Source of the DNA: Pseudomonas brassicacearum subsp. neoaurantiaca
GTDB lineage: Bacteria; Pseudomonadota; Gammaproteobacteria; Pseudomonadales; Pseudomonadaceae
Length of the DNA stretch: 44,251 bases
Assembly (NCBI RefSeq): GCF_013608025.1
Contig: NZ_VDLV01000015.1
Span: 1 to 44,251, forward strand
Reading direction: 5' to 3'
Below, piece by piece: positions 41,805 through 44,251 of the stretch. How positions within the stretch are numbered: the first letter of the stretch is position 1; the number at the start of each line of letters is the position of its first letter. The notes below the pieces were generated by a model that was not told the DNA's origin, made no database searches, and saw only the letters and a program-made list of their open reading frames with translations. The position numbers and the translations under genes were made by a program.

Positions 41805-41910
41805 GGCCTCTTCGCGAGCAAGCTCGCTCCCACACTGGTTTTGTGTAGGTCGCAATGACCTGCCAGTCACCACAGAACCCTGTGGGAGCGAGCTTGCTCG
41901 CGATGAGGCC
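41805..41910. repeat. Two type II REP arms in reversed order
   Basis: The right-hand arm (CGCGAGCAAGCTCGCTCCCACA) comes first (41805-41834) and the left-hand arm (CTGTGGGAGCGAGCTTGC) second (41880-41910), an outward arrangement like 19332-19458. The symmetry extends to GGCCTC and GAGGCC at the ends. Confidence 0.85.
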
Positions 41911-41937
41911 CGACTAGACAACACAAGGATTTGACTG

Positions 41938-42966
41938 ATGCGCTCATCAAAAATCATCCACATAGTCAGCTGCCACGCCGAAGGCGAAGTCGGCGATGTC
42001 ATCGTCGGCGGCGTCGCCCCGCCACCCGGCGCCACGGTCTGGGAACAATCACGCTGGATCGCCCAGGACCAGACCCTGCGCAACTTCGTCCTCAACGAGC
42101 CCCGTGGCGGAGTGTTCCGCCACGTCAACCTGCTGGTACCGGCCAAGGACCCTCGGGCACAAATGGCCTGGATCATCATGGAGCCGGCCGACACCCCACC
42201 GATGTCCGGCTCCAACTCGCTGTGCGTCGCCACCGTGCTGCTGGACAGCGGCATCCTGCCGATGACCGAACCCCAGACGCGATTGGTGCTGGAAGCGCCG
42301 GGCGGCTTGATCGAAGCCGTGGCTGATTGCCGCGACGGCAAGGTGCAACGGGTCGAGATTAAGAACGTACCGTCGTTTGCCGACCGCCTCGATGCCTGGA
42401 TCGAAGTCGAGGGCCTGGGCTCTATGCAGGTGGACACCGCCTATGGCGGCGACAGTTTTGCCATCGTCGATGCCCAACGCCTGGGTTTCGCCATCCGCCC
42501 TGACGAAGCGGCCGATCTGGTGGCCGTGGGCTTGAAAATCACCCGGGCCGCCAATGAGCAACTGGGCTTCGTACACCCGTTGAATCCCGACTGGTCGCAC
42601 ATCTCGTTCTGCCAGATTGCCGCGCCCATTGAACGGGAAAACGGCATCGCCACCGGTGCCAATGCCGTCGTCATCCAACCCGGCAAGATCGACCGTTCGC
42701 CCACCGGCACCGGTTGCTCGGCACGCATGGCGGTGCTGCACGCCAAGGGCCAGATGCAGGTGGGCGAGCGTTTTATCGGCCGCTCGATCATCGGCTCCGA
42801 ATTCCACTGCCGGATCGACTCACTGACCGACGTCGCCGGACGCTCGGCGATCTACCCATGCATCGCCGGACGAGCGTGGATCACCGGCACGCACCAATTG
42901 CTGCTCGACCCGGCCGATCCATGGCCGCAGGGCTACCGGCTCTCCGATACCTGGCCCGGCGCATGA
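41938..42966 (+). CDS. Proline racemase-family protein with Ser/Thr active-site pair; likely 3-hydroxyproline dehydratase or epimerase
   Basis: A 342-residue cytoplasmic member of the proline racemase family. Where epimerases have two catalytic cysteines, this protein has Ser90 (MSGSNSLC) and Thr256 (RSPTGTGC). A cysteine lies a few residues after each, at C96 and C260. Trans-3-hydroxy-L-proline dehydratases are known to have Thr at the second position, so this may be a 3-hydroxyproline dehydratase; a 3-hydroxyproline epimerase feeding aconitase X is the alternative. ATTTG and AAGGA-like sequence lie upstream of ATG. Close in position to PA1255 of P. aeruginosa, as I recall that cluster. Confidence 0.82.
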   Translation: MRSSKIIHIVSCHAEGEVGDVIVGGVAPPPGATVWEQSRWIAQDQTLRNFVLNEPRGGVFRHVNLLVPAKDPRAQMAWIIMEPADTPPMSGSNSLCVATVLLDSGILPMTEPQTRLVLEAPGGLIEAVADCRDGKVQRVEIKNVPSFADRLDAWIEVEGLGSMQVDTAYGGDSFAIVDAQRLGFAIRPDEAADLVAVGLKITRAANEQLGFVHPLNPDWSHISFCQIAAPIERENGIATGANAVVIQPGKIDRSPTGTGCSARMAVLHAKGQMQVGERFIGRSIIGSEFHCRIDSLTDVAGRSAIYPCIAGRAWITGTHQLLLDPADPWPQGYRLSDTWPGA

Positions 42967-42988
42967 CTTTCAGATTCACCCAACCCCC

Positions 42989-43110
42989 CTGTGGCGAGGG
43001 AGCTTGCTCCCGCTGGGTCGCGAAGCGGCCCCCAGATTCTGACTGACACACCGAGCATGCAGGTTTTGGGACTGCTTCGCAGTCCAGCGGGAGCAAGCTC
43101 CCTCGCCACA
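42989..43110. repeat. REP pair, type I
   Basis: Inverted CTGTGGCGAGGGAGC and GCTCCCTCGCCACA arms between the racemase-like and DapA-family genes. Confidence 0.9.
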
Positions 43111-43127
43111 AAAGCAACCACCTAGAT

Positions 43128-43140
43128 CCGTATACGAAAT
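43128..43140. promoter_or_regulatory. Putative GntR operator upstream of the DapA-family gene
   Basis: CCGTATACGAAAT; the 12-mer CGTATACGAAAT is identical to 37099-37110. It is 17 nt upstream of the ATG, directly ahead of an AAAAGGAG ribosome site, so binding should block expression. Confidence 0.6.
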
Positions 43141-43157
43141 ACCAAAAGGAGACACCC

Positions 43158-44075
43158 ATGAGCAAACGCATCAACTGGAGCGGCGTATTCCCCGCCGTCA
43201 CCACCCAATTCAACGATGACTTTTCCATCAACCTGGAAAAAACCCATCAGGTCATCTCCAACGTCATCCGCGATGGCGTGTCGGGCCTGGTGGTCTGCGG
43301 GTCGGTGGGGGAAAACACCTCACTGAGCGCCGAGGAAAAAATCGCCGTGACCGAAGTCGCGGTGGACGCCTCCCGGGGCCGGGTGCCGGTGATTTGCGGC
43401 GTGGCCGAGTTCACCAGCGTGCAGGCCGCCAAGGTCGCCAACGCCGTGCGCAAGGTCGGTGTCGATGGGGTGATGCTGATGCCGGCGTTGGTCTACGGCT
43501 CCAAGCCGTTCGAGACCGCCGAGCATTTTCGCTACGTGGCCCGGCATGCCGACGTGCCGCTGATGGTCTACAACAACCCACCGATCTACAAAAACGACGT
43601 CACCCCGGACATTCTCATCTCGCTGGCCGACTGCGATAACGTGGTGTGTTTCAAGGATTCTTCCGGCGACACCCGCCGCTTTATCGACGTACGCAACGAA
43701 GTCGGCGATCGTTTCGTCTTGTTCGCCGGCCTCGACGACGTGGTGCTGGAAAGCCTCGCCGTAGGCGCCGAAGGTTGGGTGTCGGGCATGTCCAACGTGT
43801 TCCCAAAGGAAGGCGAAACCATTTTCCGCCTGGCCCGCGCCGGACGCTTCGCCGAAGCCATGCCGATCTACGAATGGCTGATGCCGATCCTGCACCTCGA
43901 CGCCCGGGCCGACCTGGTGCAATGCATCAAGCTGTGCGAAGCCATCGCCGGCCGCGGCAGCGCCCTCACCCGCCCACCGCGCCTGGCCCTGCCGGAAGAA
44001 GACCGGGTGTATGTGGAGCAGATCATGGCCAAGGCGCTGGCTAACCGGCCCGTGCTGCCGGATGTGGGGCTTTAA
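43158..44075 (+). CDS. Dihydrodipicolinate synthase (DapA)-family protein, probable pyrroline-4-hydroxy-2-carboxylate deaminase
   Basis: A 305-residue DapA/NanA-family class-I aldolase-fold enzyme. Schiff-base Lys166 is in VVCFKDSSGD and the conserved Tyr138 in MVYNNPPIYKND. The AAAAGGAG ribosome site sits 7-8 nt upstream of ATG. In hydroxyproline operons this paralogue deaminates pyrroline-4-hydroxy-2-carboxylate to 2-oxoglutarate semialdehyde (the lhpC/hypD role). Placed after the racemase-like gene with its own operator copy. Other members of the family act on sugars or dihydrodipicolinate, so the reaction is inferred from context. The semialdehyde dehydrogenase expected next is not in the window. 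Confidence 0.88.
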   Translation: MSKRINWSGVFPAVTTQFNDDFSINLEKTHQVISNVIRDGVSGLVVCGSVGENTSLSAEEKIAVTEVAVDASRGRVPVICGVAEFTSVQAAKVANAVRKVGVDGVMLMPALVYGSKPFETAEHFRYVARHADVPLMVYNNPPIYKNDVTPDILISLADCDNVVCFKDSSGDTRRFIDVRNEVGDRFVLFAGLDDVVLESLAVGAEGWVSGMSNVFPKEGETIFRLARAGRFAEAMPIYEWLMPILHLDARADLVQCIKLCEAIAGRGSALTRPPRLALPEEDRVYVEQIMAKALANRPVLPDVGL

Positions 44076-44109
44076 GCACCCACGCAGAGGCTCAGGCATT
44101 TGGGAAACC

Positions 44110-44190
44110 CTGTGGGAGCGAGCTTGCTCGCGATAGCGTCGGCACATCCAAGAGGGATGCAAGCTGGACAACCGCTATCGCGAGCAAGCT
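44110..44190. repeat. REP pair, type II, right arm truncated
   Basis: The left arm CTGTGGGAGCGAGC is complete, but the right arm stops after CGCGAGCAAGCT, where all complete type II copies continue CGCTCCCACAG. Other sequence begins at 44190/44191. Confidence 0.85.
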
Positions 44191-44251
44191 GAACTGGCCT
44201 AATAATTCCGGACACCTCTTAAGGGCGATATGATTTCGCCAACTTGGAGGT
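44190..44251. mobile_element. Probable insertion-sequence end (IS3-like), partial
   Basis: From 44190 the sequence reads TGAACTGGCCTAATAATTCC and is not REP or operon-like. The TG at the start and abrupt replacement of a REP arm fit the end of an IS3-family element; TTGGAGGT in the last eight bases could be a ribosome site for a transposase gene just past the window. Only the 62 nt are seen, so the family is a guess. Confidence 0.5.

Noticed and set aside
43320..44171. A 283-codon minus-strand frame opposite the DapA-family gene
   Set aside because: Its N-terminus is read from REP sequence (REQARSHR-like) and the rest mirrors a real plus-strand enzyme.
46..44196. REP series considered as a CRISPR array
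   Set aside because: The repeats are kilobases apart, paired and palindromic, with no regular short spacers or cas genes.

Overview
The window looks like chromosomal DNA of a Pseudomonas species of the fluorescens group. The evidence is GC-rich coding throughout, many intergenic REP palindromes of the two kinds common in that group (cores GGGAGCAAGCTCCC and GGGAGCGAGCTTGCTC), and gene orders matching known P. putida and P. aeruginosa clusters. It is almost all accessory catabolism. No rRNA, tRNA, phage, CRISPR array or complete insertion sequence was seen.

Region 1 (about 1-17600) is a ped/exa-type cluster for periplasmic PQQ-dependent alcohol oxidation. On the minus strand it has a zinc metallohydrolase, a SoxYZ-like carrier, an ABC-type binding protein and cytochrome c-550 PedF. 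Divergent from these is the quinoprotein alcohol dehydrogenase PedE, followed by a periplasmic pentapeptide-repeat protein. A PedS2/PedR2-like two-component system comes next, then a four-gene ABC operon (binding protein, YVTN propeller, ATPase, permease) of the kind tied to lanthanide uptake in P. putida. The rest is a CxxxCW rhodanese-like protein, the LuxR-type regulator PedR1/AgmR, and a NahK (ErcS')-NosP pair that links nitric oxide sensing to the locus. A 13-bp element near TACTACCTTGGTA recurs in four promoter regions of this cluster.

Region 2 (about 17900-23120) holds an outer-membrane porin, a glucarate-dehydratase-family enolase overlapping an ACS-family MFS transporter, and a divergent LysR regulator. 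This is probably a sugar-acid uptake and dehydration unit. Region 3 (about 23350-31190) is mixed: a small secreted SnoaL/NTF2-like protein; a LysR regulator divergent from a 4-oxalocrotonate-tautomerase-like protein; a short-chain dehydrogenase homologue lacking the catalytic tyrosine; a TonB-dependent siderophore receptor; and a MocR-type regulator divergent from an MFS transporter. The putative LysR target sequence occurs twice with the same layout, ahead of the tautomerase and ahead of the SDR.

Region 4 (about 31350-44075) is a hydroxyproline catabolic cluster. It contains a GntR/FCD regulator, 4-hydroxyproline 2-epimerase, three-subunit D-hydroxyproline dehydrogenase (LhpB, LhpF, LhpE), a PAS-AraC regulator, a polar amino-acid ABC transporter, a fused aconitase X (cis-3-hydroxy-L-proline dehydratase type), a second proline-racemase-family protein with a Ser/Thr active-site pair, and a DapA-family deaminase. 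Together these would import 4- and 3-hydroxyprolines, epimerise and oxidise the 4-isomers to pyrroline-4-hydroxy-2-carboxylate, deaminate that to 2-oxoglutarate semialdehyde, and dehydrate the 3-isomers. GTATAC-centred palindromes precede the GntR gene, the transporter operon and the DapA-family gene, and probably define one regulon. The final semialdehyde dehydrogenase is not in the window, which ends in what looks like the terminus of an insertion sequence sitting inside a REP element.
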